Source: Permianibacter fluminis (GTDB lineage: Bacteria; Pseudomonadota; Gammaproteobacteria; Enterobacterales; Permianibacteraceae). Taken from it: a stretch of 64,000 nucleotides of DNA. Within the stretch, counting starts at the first letter, position 1; the number at the start of each line of letters is the position of its first letter. The stretch is taken from positions 496,001-560,000 of the forward strand of contig NZ_JABMEG010000002.1 in assembly GCF_013179735.1 (NCBI RefSeq), given 5' to 3'. Positions 26,731 through 34,608 of this stretch are shown one piece after another. The notes beneath the pieces were generated by a model, which was not told the DNA's origin, made no database searches, and worked only from the letters and a program-made list of their open reading frames with translations. Position numbers and translations under genes: made by a program.

Positions 26731-27247
26731 ACCAGTTCTCCTGTTGTTTCAGTGTTGTTGCGGTCTTGTTGCAAAAACACGGTTTCAGTCAAAGAGCACG
26801 ATTCTGCGGTGACAGAAACCGGGCCCGGTCAAGAAAGGGCATCAACAGGGATCAGGCCGTTGTTCAGTGTTGGCTGCAGCCTGATCCGATTCCCGCCGGT
26901 AGGGTCGACAAGTTTAGGTGACGTCACAGGTGTACGTTTACGGAAACGTAAACCTCACTGCCGTCAATCAAGGCGCCAGGGCCGGTTATCGTTGGCCTGT
27001 CGTCCTGAACCTGTTGTTGTCGTTAGCTACTGTCGGGCTAGGGGCGCCGGTAAAAGGCGGTCCCTGTACTCTTGCGGTCGCGACCGAAGGTCCACGCCGC
27101 CATGCGAAGCCCCCTTGGTTTTTGGCTGCCGGAAGCGCGGTATTCGGCGCGGCTGGCAGGGGGGGCTGAGAACTGGCGCGCATTATACGCAGGCAGGGCA
27201 AAAAGGCGAGGCTGGCTTATGCTGCACTGCCGCGAGCTGGTCAGGCC
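26731..27247. other. Long non-coding region upstream of leucine dehydrogenase
   Basis: This region of 517 bases has no credible gene. It contains an inverted repeat GGATCAGGC/GCCTGATCC (26849-26857 with 26879-26887), an 8-bp palindrome TGACGTCA (26919-26926) and the GTTTACG/CGTAAAC palindrome (26936-26953). It must hold the promoter for the minus-strand dehydrogenase and the 3' side of the GNAT gene. Nothing else is recognisable. Confidence 0.6.
26936..26953. promoter_or_regulatory. Candidate operator TTTACG-N4-CGTAAA (LiuR-like)
   Basis: GTTTACG and CGTAAAC are perfect 7-bp arms separated by GAAA, about 206 bases upstream of the leucine dehydrogenase start. MerR-family LiuR regulators of branched-chain amino acid breakdown are, from memory, reported to bind palindromes of the TTTACG...CGTAAA type and to control such genes. 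The match is in form only; the regulator gene is not in this window. Confidence 0.4.
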
Positions 27248-27811
27248 TCAGCGCTGGCTTTGGCTGCTGTGGCCGGTCTGGCTGGCCAGCTGCTTGTAAT
27301 AGATGCTGGTGCTGCGGGGCTCGCCGACCGGGGTTTTGGTATAGCCGGGGATAAGGCCTGCTTCGCAATAGCCGAGCCGGCGATACAGGCTCTCGGCCCG
27401 ATCACCGGTGCGGGTGTCCAGCACCAGCAATTCGCGGCCGCTGGCCAGTGCCTCGGCTTCCAGCGCTTTCAGCAGGGCACTGGCGACACCCTGACGCCGG
27501 AACGCCAGATGCACCAGCAGCTTCTGGACTTCGGCACGGTGCCGGCCATTGGCCCGCTCCGATATCGCGAGCTGCACCGAGCCGACAATGCGGCCACCAC
27601 TGTGGGCGACCCAAATCCAGCGCTTGCCATGGACCGCTTCGCGCACGGCTTCCTGCCAATACTGGATGGCATGTTCATGACCCAGTGGCGCAAAGAAACC
27701 AACCGAGGCGCCATCATGGACACAGCTTTGCAATACATCCGCCAATTCATCAAAGGTACGGTCGGTGCATTGCGGGTGCAGGCGAGTGACGGTAGGCATA
27801 GGTGGACTCAT
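27248..27811 (-). CDS. GNAT-family N-acetyltransferase
   Basis: Acetyl-CoA-dependent acetyltransferase of unknown substrate, about 183-187 residues. The core shows VHGKRWIWVAHSGGRIVGSVQL, VQKLLVHLAFRRQGVASALLKALE (acetyl-CoA loop R-R-Q-G-V-A) and LVLDTRTGDRAESLYRRLGY near the C-terminus. Start choice is open: ATGs at 27799, 27811 and 27859 are all in frame and none has a good ribosome site. I list 27811. The product resembles the toxin-resistance or small-molecule GNATs rather than RimI. Neighbours give no clue to the substrate. Confidence 0.85.
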   Translation of the reverse strand: MSPPMPTVTRLHPQCTDRTFDELADVLQSCVHDGASVGFFAPLGHEHAIQYWQEAVREAVHGKRWIWVAHSGGRIVGSVQLAISERANGRHRAEVQKLLVHLAFRRQGVASALLKALEAEALASGRELLVLDTRTGDRAESLYRRLGYCEAGLIPGYTKTPVGEPRSTSIYYKQLASQTGHSSQSQR

Positions 27812-28031
27812 TGGTTTGGCAGAGGGTGAGCATGTCGATTGCGGGTGGTGACAGTGCATCGGCTTGACGGGCCAATCCGATGCGGGCAGCGGCTATCCAT
27901 TTCTCTATTGGTATTGTCACAACCGGAAAACGCAGGGCGGCATCGGAGGAATGATGCTGCCCTGCAAATGCCTGGCACCGAGAGTCCGGCATCGGTCACG
28001 ACTCATGCTGGCGTCACGCGTGCTGGATCCG

Positions 28032-28091
28032 CGTGTTAAACCAGCCTGTGCTAACGCAGCGTGCGTTAAATCAACGTGCGCTGAATCAGCA
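28032..28091. repeat. 15-bp degenerate tandem repeat, 4 units
   Basis: Four units starting at 28032, 28047, 28062 and 28077 fit the consensus TGYGYTRAAYCARCG. They lie just past the 3' end of amtB. No function is apparent. The rest of the 302-base gap between the GNAT gene and amtB holds nothing else I recognise. Confidence 0.65.
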
Positions 28092-28113
28092 CAGTGACCG
28101 ATGCCAAACCGGA

Positions 28114-29418
28114 TCAGTCCACGTGCTCGCCATGCAGCACGATGTCCAGACCTTCACGCTCTTCTTCTTCGGATACCCGCAGGCCAATCAGCCAGTCAAT
28201 CAGTTTCAACAGCACCGCCGTGACAACCAGCGAATACGCAATGGTGGCGCCAGTGGCAATCAGCTGCACTTTCAATTGGCTGCCAAGCTCCTGCACCGCA
28301 CCGCCGGCAATCGCATTGGTGGCAAACACACCGGTCAAGATGGAGCCGAGAATACCGCCGACTCCGTGCACGCCGAAGGCGTCCAGCGAGTCGTCATATT
28401 TCAGCGCGCGTTTCAGACTGGTGGCGCCCCAGTAGCAGACCACACCGGCCAACAAACCCAGAATCAAAGCGCTGCTGACGGTGACAAAACCGGAGGCCGG
28501 GGTAATGCAAACCAGACCGGCGACGGCACCGGATGCAGCACCGAGCAGTGACGGCTTGCCTTTGAATACCCATTCCGCAGCGACCCAGGACAGTGTTGCC
28601 GCAGCAGCAGCAACTTGGGTCACGACCATGGCCATCGCAGCGCGGGCATCGGCGTTCAGCGACGAGCCGGCGTTGAAGCCGAACCAGCCGACCCACAGCA
28701 TCGAGGCGCCAATGAGCGTCAGCACCAGATTGTGCGGCGCCATCAGCTCCTTGCCGTAGCCGACCCGTTTGCCCAGCATCAGAGCGGCGACCAAACCGGC
28801 AATACCGGCATTGATGTGAACCACCGTGCCGCCGGCGTAATCAAGCGCGCCCATCGTGAACAGCCAGCCGGTGCCTTCCCAGACCCAGTGCGCGATCGGT
28901 GCGTAGACGACCAGCAACCAGGCGCTGACAAAAACGATCAGGGCCGAGAATTTCATCCGCTCGGCAAACGCACCGGCGATCAGCGCCGGCGTGATGATCG
29001 CGAAGGTCATCTGGAACACCATGAACAGCATTTCCGGAATGGTGTAGCCGGGCCACAGCGCATCAAAGGCAACGCCATAGAGCAGCACTTTGTCGAAGCC
29101 GCCAATGAAACCGTTACCCGGTGCAAACGCCAGACTGTAGCCAACGAGGACCCACAATACGCTGACCAGTGCGGCAATAAAAAAGCTTTGCATCAACGTG
29201 GCGAGCACGTTTTTCTTGCGCACCATGCCGCCGTAAAACAGTGCCAGACCCGGAATGGTCATGAACAGCACCAAGGCTGTCGCCGTCAGCATCCAGGCAG
29301 TATTGCCGGCGCTCAAGGTCGGTGCTTCGTCGGCCAGAGCAACACCGCTCAGCAAACTGCCGAGCAAGACGCCGGCCAATCGCATCATCGACGCGGACCA
29401 CAAATTCAGTCGTTTCAT
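28114..29418 (-). CDS. amtB: Ammonium transporter
   Basis: Inner-membrane trimeric ammonium channel. The 434-residue protein has a signal-peptide-like N-terminus (ending VALADEAPTL) and about eleven hydrophobic helices. Family stretches include TIPGLALFYGGMVRKKNVLATLMQSF, AGTVVHINAGIAGLVAAL with the first conserved His (written here as GGTVVHINAG) and DDSLDAFGVHGVGGILGSI with the second. Start ATG 29418 is preceded by GAGGGAGACAG. It lies 14 bases downstream of glnK in the usual glnK-amtB order, so the two should be cotranscribed and the PII protein should block the channel when nitrogen is plentiful. Confidence 0.96.
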   Translation of the reverse strand: MKRLNLWSASMMRLAGVLLGSLLSGVALADEAPTLSAGNTAWMLTATALVLFMTIPGLALFYGGMVRKKNVLATLMQSFFIAALVSVLWVLVGYSLAFAPGNGFIGGFDKVLLYGVAFDALWPGYTIPEMLFMVFQMTFAIITPALIAGAFAERMKFSALIVFVSAWLLVVYAPIAHWVWEGTGWLFTMGALDYAGGTVVHINAGIAGLVAALMLGKRVGYGKELMAPHNLVLTLIGASMLWVGWFGFNAGSSLNADARAAMAMVVTQVAAAAATLSWVAAEWVFKGKPSLLGAASGAVAGLVCITPASGFVTVSSALILGLLAGVVCYWGATSLKRALKYDDSLDAFGVHGVGGILGSILTGVFATNAIAGGAVQELGSQLKVQLIATGATIAYSLVVTAVLLKLIDWLIGLRVSEEEEREGLDIVLHGEHVD

Positions 29419-29432
29419 TGTCTCTGTCTCCC

Positions 29433-29771
29433 TCACAGTGCCGCTTCGTTGGTTTCGCCGGTGCGGATCCGGATGACTTGTTCAAGATCGAACACAAAAA
29501 TTTTGCCGTCGCCGATTTTGCCGGTGTTGGCCGCCTTGCTGATGGCCTCGACTGTGCGTTCCAGCAGGTCGTCCGGAATGGCGATTTCCAGCTTCACTTT
29601 CGGCACGTAATCGACTTCGTATTCGGCACCGCGATAGAGCTCGGTGTGGCCCTTCTGCCGGCCAAAGCCTTTGACTTCGGAGACGGTGACGCCGCTGACG
29701 CCGACTTCACTGAGCGCCTCGCGGACATCTTCCAACTTGAACGGTTTGATAATGGCGGTGACGAACTTCAT
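29433..29771 (-). CDS. glnK: Nitrogen regulatory PII protein
   Basis: Small trimeric signal protein (112 residues) that senses ATP/ADP and 2-oxoglutarate and, by linkage, controls AmtB. The start is ATG 29771 ([13 protein letters not shown]), preceded by GGAGGGAAG; the longer open frame upstream has no support. The T-loop with uridylylation site Tyr-51 is intact ([11 protein letters not shown]), and [11 protein letters not shown] forms the nucleotide-binding B-loop region. Coupling to amtB supports the name glnK rather than glnB. Upstream lies a sigma-54-type promoter. Confidence 0.95.
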   Translation of the reverse strand: MKFVTAIIKPFKLEDVREALSEVGVSGVTVSEVKGFGRQKGHTELYRGAEYEVDYVPKVKLEIAIPDDLLERTVEAISKAANTGKIGDGKIFVFDLEQVIRIRTGETNEAAL

Positions 29772-29913
29772 GCTTCCCTCCGCGGTGCCGGAATCCGGCG
29801 TGATAGTCATTGATGGTTCGTTTTTTCGAGCGTGACTGGCCTTGGCGTTGCTACCCGATGTCGCCAAACGCGTTGTCTTCGTGCGCTTGTGCAGCGACGG
29901 GCAGGGTCAGCAA

Positions 29914-29929
29914 TGCAGCGGTCGTGCCA
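29914..29929 (-). promoter_or_regulatory. Sigma-54 (RpoN) -24/-12 promoter candidate for glnK-amtB
   Basis: On the minus strand the sequence reads TGGCACGACCGCTGCA. It matches the TGGCACG-N4-TTGCA consensus at every fixed position except C for the first T of the -12 element. The predicted start is about 130 bases before glnK. Nitrogen-limitation control by NtrC/RpoN is the known mode for glnK-amtB in many proteobacteria. Confidence 0.6.
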
Positions 29930-29950
29930 GCGACAAAAATGGCCGGAATG

Positions 29951-29976
29951 GACGCAATTACGGGGTGAATTGCGTC
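29951..29976. repeat. 9-bp perfect inverted repeat upstream of glnK promoter
   Basis: GACGCAATT (29951-29959) and AATTGCGTC (29968-29976) face each other across eight bases, 25-50 bases upstream of the -24 element. It could be an activator site, although the half-sites do not match the NtrC consensus. Confidence 0.45.
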
Positions 29977-30210
29977 GTTGCGGTGCAAGCGCCGCGACTG
30001 CGGCGTCCAGTTTGGTGCGCGGGCTGCAGATCTCGCGCCAGCGAGGTGCCCGCTGTGCGTTGGCCGAAACTGCGGCGGCCCGGTCCAGCGATTGGCTGCT
30101 TCAACTGGTACGTTTAAACGTGTCATTGTCGATAAACGCTCGGCCAGACACTTGAGTCCGGGGCCATCGTTGACTACACCTTGTCATCGTTCCTGATTGG
30201 GGTAGCCCTC

Positions 30211-31044
30211 ATGAAGCGACTGTTGGCAGGTCTTTTACCGTCCGGTTTTTTCCTTGCAGATCATTCTCACTCAGTTCTCTGGCAGGCAGGACGGCGCTGG
30301 CTCGGCGCCATAGCGCTACTGTGGATTGGACAGGTGACGGCGGCGGATTGGAGCAGCACCAATATCCAGCTGCTGCGTGGCGACGACTTCATCATTCCGG
30401 GGGTGGCGGACAACGTCGAAAAAGACATTGTCACGCTGGAGCACGCCAGTGGCTGGAAATACGGCGACAACTTTTTCTTTGTCGACATCACCAATGGCGA
30501 GGGCACCGATACCGAGTTCTACGGTGAATTCAGTCCGCGCCTGAGCTTCGGCAAAATGGCTGACTGGAAGCCGGAAGGTTTCGTCAAAGATGTGCTGCTG
30601 GCCGCGCAGTGGAACGTTGGCAAGGACGATGCCGGCAATGTCAGTGCCTACCTGCTCGGCGTCGGTTTTGATTTGGCGGTACCGAAAGCGGCGTTCTTCC
30701 AGTTCAATGTCTATCAGCGTGCCGAGCACAATGATCAGGTTTTCGGCAAAACCGATGACAGCACCTGGCAACTGAATATCGCCGGGTTGTTTCCCTTCGA
30801 TATTGGCAATACGTCCTGGAGCATTGGTGGCTTTGCCGACTATATCGGCGAGATCGACGGCCCGTTTGGCACCAACGAGGCACATCTGCTGTTTGTGCCA
30901 CAAATCCTGCTCGATGTCGGCGCACTGGCCGGTGCGCCCGGCATGATTCAGGCGGGCATCGAGTACTCCTACTGGAAAAACAAGTTCGGCGTCGATGGTG
31001 AGAACGAGCGAGTTGTCCAGCTGATGCTCAAATGGACTTTGTGA
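30211..31044 (+). CDS. Tsx-like outer-membrane channel protein
   Basis: Predicted outer-membrane beta-barrel of 277 residues related to nucleoside channel Tsx. The N-terminus is long but has a hydrophobic segment ending WIGQVTA before DWSSTNIQLLRG; WSxxNxQxLxG is the Tsx-type start of the mature protein. The body alternates aromatic and polar strands (DNFFFVDITNG, EFYGEFSPRLSFG) and the last residues, LMLKWTL, resemble a barrel end though the terminal residue is Leu rather than Phe. The ATG at 30211 is chosen over the upstream TTG. It is followed 11 bases later by a solute-binding protein gene, suggesting joint uptake of one ligand. Confidence 0.8.
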   Translation: MKRLLAGLLPSGFFLADHSHSVLWQAGRRWLGAIALLWIGQVTAADWSSTNIQLLRGDDFIIPGVADNVEKDIVTLEHASGWKYGDNFFFVDITNGEGTDTEFYGEFSPRLSFGKMADWKPEGFVKDVLLAAQWNVGKDDAGNVSAYLLGVGFDLAVPKAAFFQFNVYQRAEHNDQVFGKTDDSTWQLNIAGLFPFDIGNTSWSIGGFADYIGEIDGPFGTNEAHLLFVPQILLDVGALAGAPGMIQAGIEYSYWKNKFGVDGENERVVQLMLKWTL

Positions 31045-31055
31045 GGAAACCCATC

Positions 31056-31781
31056 ATGAAAGCACTGGTGATGTTGTTGTCGCTGCTCGCCAGCACCGTT
31101 GTGGTCGCCGATGGCAAGACCTTTACCGTTGGCGTTGAAAACCTGGAATACACCCCGCACTACAGCTATGAAGGCGGTGAATACAAGGGTTTTGCGGCCG
31201 ATGTACTGAAAGCATTTGCCAAGGAAAAAGGTTATACGCTGCAGTTCAAGGCGTATCCGGTCGCACGCCTGATAGGTGTGTTCGTCGGCGGCGAGGTCGA
31301 TTTCAAATACCCGGACAATGCCAACTGGGCTGCCGATGCCAAACAAGGCAAAAGCATTGTCTATTCCGATGCCGTTGCGCAGTTCACCGACGGTGCACTG
31401 GTGTTGCCGGACATGAAAGGCAAGGTTCAGCTGAAGGCGCTTGGTGCGCCACGCGGTTTCACACCGTGGGTGTACATGGCCGATGTCTCAGCCGGAAAAA
31501 TCAAATTGCAGGAGCTCGATACGCTCGATGCGGTCATCAAGAGCGTGCAGGCCAAGCGGGTCGATGCCGGTTACGCCAACATCGACGTGGCCGCGCATTA
31601 CATGAAAACGGTGATGAAAACTCCAGATGCCTTGGTCTATGACAGTGCGCTGCCGCACGACAACGGTACTTATCACTTGTCCACCATCAAACATGCCGCC
31701 GTTATCGCTGAATTCAATCAGTTCCTGAAAGACAAAAAAGCCGTGGTCGACGGTCTGCGGTCGCAGAATGGCTTGAAGTAG
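31056..31781 (+). CDS. Periplasmic solute-binding protein (family 3-like)
   Basis: Exported 241-residue binding-protein-like product. Signal peptide MKALVMLLSLLASTVVVADG is followed by FTVGVENLEYTPHYSYEGGEYKGFAADVLKAFA, the family 3 (amino-acid type) entry pattern with an early EGGEYKGFAADVL. Later sequence VIKSVQAKRVDAGYANIDVAAHYM fits the hinge and second lobe. GAGGAAA precedes the ATG. It sits 11 bases after the Tsx-like gene and probably shares its transcript. No ABC permease or ATPase is nearby, so it may be a ligand sensor or use distant partners. Confidence 0.82.
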   Translation: MKALVMLLSLLASTVVVADGKTFTVGVENLEYTPHYSYEGGEYKGFAADVLKAFAKEKGYTLQFKAYPVARLIGVFVGGEVDFKYPDNANWAADAKQGKSIVYSDAVAQFTDGALVLPDMKGKVQLKALGAPRGFTPWVYMADVSAGKIKLQELDTLDAVIKSVQAKRVDAGYANIDVAAHYMKTVMKTPDALVYDSALPHDNGTYHLSTIKHAAVIAEFNQFLKDKKAVVDGLRSQNGLK

Positions 31782-31818
31782 GCTGGTCAAGCTGACGTCG
31801 CGAAAAAGTTATCAGCGC

Positions 31819-31847
31819 GGCCCGGTGTTCTGCAAGAACGCCGGGCC
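31819..31847 (-). terminator. Stem-loop between convergent solute-binding gene and dinB
   Basis: Thirteen-base arms (31819-31831 with 31835-31847) pair with one G-T mismatch around a GCA loop. On the minus strand, after dinB, the stem is followed by a segment containing five T residues. It probably ends dinB and may also block readthrough from the other side. Confidence 0.55.
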
Positions 31848-31871
31848 ACACCCGCTTCTGAACAGGCCGAC

Positions 31872-32942
31872 TCAAAACTCGTTGCCGAACAGTTCCGTCT
31901 GCCCGCCGAGCTGACCGGGTTCATAGAAGTTGCTCAAGCCGACGCCAACCAGCCGGTATCGGGTATCGGCTGGCAGTTCAACTCGCTGCAGCAAAAGCAG
32001 CGCCAGGGCGCTGACTTCATCGACGTTGTTGATGCTGTCGCCGGGCGTAATGCTGCGGGTGTAAATCTTGAATTGATCGGTTTTCAGTTTCAGCACGACG
32101 GTACGTGCCAGTCGCTCGGTTTTGCGGGTGGCCTGCCAGGCCTTCTCGGCCAGTTGTCGGATGGCCGGGCCAAGCTCATCGCGAAACCGATCGATATCGA
32201 ACGTATCTTCCGCTGAAATCGACTGCACCGGCCGGTCCGGTTTGACTTCACTGTGATCGATGCCATGCGCCAATTCATGCAGGCGCAAACCGTAGCGACC
32301 GAAGCGCCGCTCCAGCTCAAAAATATCCCAGCTACGCAAATCGCCAACCGAGCGGATGCCATAACGCGCCAGCTTGGCCTCCATGACTTTGCCGACACCG
32401 GGAATGCGCGCGACCGATAACGGCGCCAGAAAATCCAGCACCTCGTGCGGCTGGATCACAAACAGGCCGTTCGGCTTTTTCCAGTCGGAGGCGATCTTGG
32501 CGAGAAATTTCGCCGGGGCAACGCCGGCCGAGGCGTTCAGTTGGGTTTCGTCGCGGATTTGCTGACGGATGGTTTTGGCGACCCGGGTGGCGGTTGGCAG
32601 GCCGGTCTTGTTGCGGGTGACATCGAGATAGGCTTCGTCGAGTGACAGCGGCTCGACCAGGTCGGTATGGCGCAGAAAAATCTCCCGCACCTGGCGCGAC
32701 ACCGCTTTGTAGCGGCCAAAATCCGGCGGCACGAAAACCGCTTCCGGGCACAGCCGTTCGGCGGTGATGGCCGGCATGGCCGAGCGCACGCCAAAGCGGC
32801 GCGCCTCGTATGAGGCCGCGCACACCACCGAGCGTTTGCCCCGCCAGGCGACCACCACCGGTCGGCCGCGCAAGCTGGGGTCGTCACGCTGCTCAACCGA
32901 GGCGTAAAACGCATCCATGTCGATATGAACGATCTTACGCAT
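31872..32942 (-). CDS. dinB: DNA polymerase IV
   Basis: Y-family error-prone translesion polymerase, 356 residues, cytoplasmic. The N-terminal catalytic motif HIDMDAFYASVEQRD and the SLDEAYLDVT motif supply the metal-binding acids. The little-finger domain follows after IPGVGKVMEAKL. The C-terminal beta-clamp-binding peptide is probably QTELFGNEF (QxxLF type). No clear LexA box (CTG-N10-CAG) is visible in the 220 bases upstream by eye, so SOS control is uncertain. Confidence 0.96.
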   Translation of the reverse strand: MRKIVHIDMDAFYASVEQRDDPSLRGRPVVVAWRGKRSVVCAASYEARRFGVRSAMPAITAERLCPEAVFVPPDFGRYKAVSRQVREIFLRHTDLVEPLSLDEAYLDVTRNKTGLPTATRVAKTIRQQIRDETQLNASAGVAPAKFLAKIASDWKKPNGLFVIQPHEVLDFLAPLSVARIPGVGKVMEAKLARYGIRSVGDLRSWDIFELERRFGRYGLRLHELAHGIDHSEVKPDRPVQSISAEDTFDIDRFRDELGPAIRQLAEKAWQATRKTERLARTVVLKLKTDQFKIYTRSITPGDSINNVDEVSALALLLLQRVELPADTRYRLVGVGLSNFYEPGQLGGQTELFGNEF

Positions 32943-33162
32943 GGCAGCGCTGGCCGATGGGACAGGGGGCGAAATGGGCTGGGATCATGGCCGCGGCAGT
33001 GTACTACGGCGGGCGGTCACAACTGAGCGATGCTGATCTGCTGCTGCCAGGGTCTTGTCAGCAGGCGGAAAGGCGACCGCGGCGGGTGACAAACCGGGCA
33101 AAACCCGGCAGCATTCCGTCCTCTTGCCATGACGCCTACGGACCACGGAGGGCCAGGCCAGC

Positions 33163-33855
33163 ATGAACGAATTTCATTATCACTTCCGGTTGCCGGATGC
33201 GGCAGACGAACTGTTTGTGGTCCAGTTGGACAGCACCGAGCCAGCGCAGCCGGAACGCCTGCCGGAGTGGACGCGGCTGGAGTTCCATCAATGTCCGAAT
33301 TGCCCGCTCGATCGGACCAAGGTCTCGCATTGTCCGATGGCGGTCAGCTTTGTCCGCTTGGTCGAAGTGACGGGCAAATACCATTCGCATGACACCGTGA
33401 CCGTGGAAGTGGCGACGCCGCAGCGCCGGTTTCTGAAAACCACCTCCTTGCAAAATGCGGTCGGCTCACTGATGGGCTTGCTGTCCGCGACCAGCGGTTG
33501 TCCGCGCTCCCAGTTCCTGAAACCGATGGCACAGTTTCATCTGCCGTTTTCGTCGGAAAAGGAAACGATCTATCGGGCAGCTTCCATGTATTTGTTGGCC
33601 CAGTATCTGGTCGACAAGCACGGCGGCAAACCGGATTGGGATTTGAAAGCGCTGCACGGTCACTATGATCAGCTGCAGCTGGTCAATGCGGCGATGGTCA
33701 AACGGGTCAGTGCCAGCAGTGAGCGTGATGGTCCGTCGAACGCGCTGGTCGTGCTCGATTCGATGGCCAAGCTGCTGCAGTTTTCGATTGATGAAGCGCT
33801 GGCGGATATGTGGCCGGTGTTTGAGAGCTATCGAAGCGAATTGGAGCAAAGCTGA
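33163..33855 (+). CDS. Conserved protein with Cys-rich CPNCPL motif (DUF6901-like)
   Basis: Cytoplasmic 230-residue protein of unknown function. The N-terminal third has HFRLPDAADELFVVQLD then a four-Cys patch, HQCPNCPLDRTKVSHCPMA, that may bind zinc or an Fe-S cluster. The rest is helical, ending in long Leu-rich helices (ALVVLDSMAKLLQFSIDEALADMWPVF). No catalytic motif is visible. I recall similar small proteins as DUF6901, but this is uncertain. It stands alone, 67 bases before an exported hypothetical gene. Confidence 0.72.
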   Translation: MNEFHYHFRLPDAADELFVVQLDSTEPAQPERLPEWTRLEFHQCPNCPLDRTKVSHCPMAVSFVRLVEVTGKYHSHDTVTVEVATPQRRFLKTTSLQNAVGSLMGLLSATSGCPRSQFLKPMAQFHLPFSSEKETIYRAASMYLLAQYLVDKHGGKPDWDLKALHGHYDQLQLVNAAMVKRVSASSERDGPSNALVVLDSMAKLLQFSIDEALADMWPVFESYRSELEQS

Positions 33856-33922
33856 TGGCAATGATTCAACGGAAAGACGCCAACAGGAAATGCAGACAAA
33901 AAACGTCAACAAGGAGTGACAA

Positions 33923-34486
33923 ATGAAGTCGACGGTGCAGACGAGTGTATGGCTAATACTGATGATGGTATCGGCACTGGCCCAGGCAGCCAGCAAGCCA
34001 GCAGTCAGTCACCCGATTGGCGGTGGTCTTGCGGTGTCGTTGCCGAAGTCCTGGGTGGTCAAGAACTATCCCATGCCACTTGAAGGCGCGACCAATCTGC
34101 GTATTGAAGCCGACGATGTCCGCATTGCCATCACCGGGTTTCCGACGGAAAAAGGCCGGCTTGATAAATCGGCATTGGCGGACATGCTGGCGCAAAGTGC
34201 AACCTACTATCTGAGCAAAGCCAAGGACCCGCAATTGCATGCGGAGTACTTCGAAACCGAATCGGCCTTGGGTGCCTATGCGGTGCTGGAGACGGCTAGT
34301 GGTAATGAGGAATTCGCGGTGTTTCCTGGTCGCTACTATGCTTGTGTCGCGCCGATTATCATCAGTAGCCAAACCATGGTGTTTTCCATTTCGATCGGCT
34401 GCGAAGAGGCCGATGACGACGAGCTGACCGCGGCGTTGAACGCCATCCGTGCCATCGGTGGTGTGGCAGCAAGCAATCAGCCTTAG
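33923..34486 (+). CDS. Exported protein of unknown function
   Basis: Encodes 187 residues with a signal peptide ending ALAQAA. The mature part starts SKPAVSHPIGGGLAVSLPKSWVVKNYP and has one central alternating strand/helix region. There are two Cys (YYACVAP and SIGCEEA) that could form a disulfide, and no known motif. AAGGAG lies seven bases before the ATG. I do not recognise a family. The GLAVSLPKSWVV opening resembles lipid- or ligand-binding exported domains of the PsbP/DUF1795 kind, but that is a guess. Confidence 0.7.
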   Translation: MKSTVQTSVWLILMMVSALAQAASKPAVSHPIGGGLAVSLPKSWVVKNYPMPLEGATNLRIEADDVRIAITGFPTEKGRLDKSALADMLAQSATYYLSKAKDPQLHAEYFETESALGAYAVLETASGNEEFAVFPGRYYACVAPIIISSQTMVFSISIGCEEADDDELTAALNAIRAIGGVAASNQP

Positions 34487-34608
34487 CTGATCAGCGCTGG
34501 CCGATGAGCGCAGGTCAATCTTTCTTGGGCTCAGGCTTACCTGCGTTGTCGCTTGCTTCCGACATAGTGTTGGCTGCATCAGGGGTGCGGTAAGCAGTGC
34601 AAGACTTG

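Larger units (their letters stand above)
29772..30210. other. Divergent control region of glnK-amtB and the Tsx-like gene
   Basis: This non-coding region of 439 bases separates divergent transcripts. It holds the sigma-54-like promoter (29914-29929), a 9-bp inverted repeat (29951-29976), and TGCGTCGTTGCGGTGCA at 29971-29987, whose right half matches an NtrC half-site. Short open frames cross it but none looks coding. Confidence 0.6.

Noticed and set aside
29433-29867. Longer glnK frame starting upstream of 29771
   Set aside because: PII proteins begin at [13 protein letters not shown], and a strong ribosome site precedes ATG 29771.
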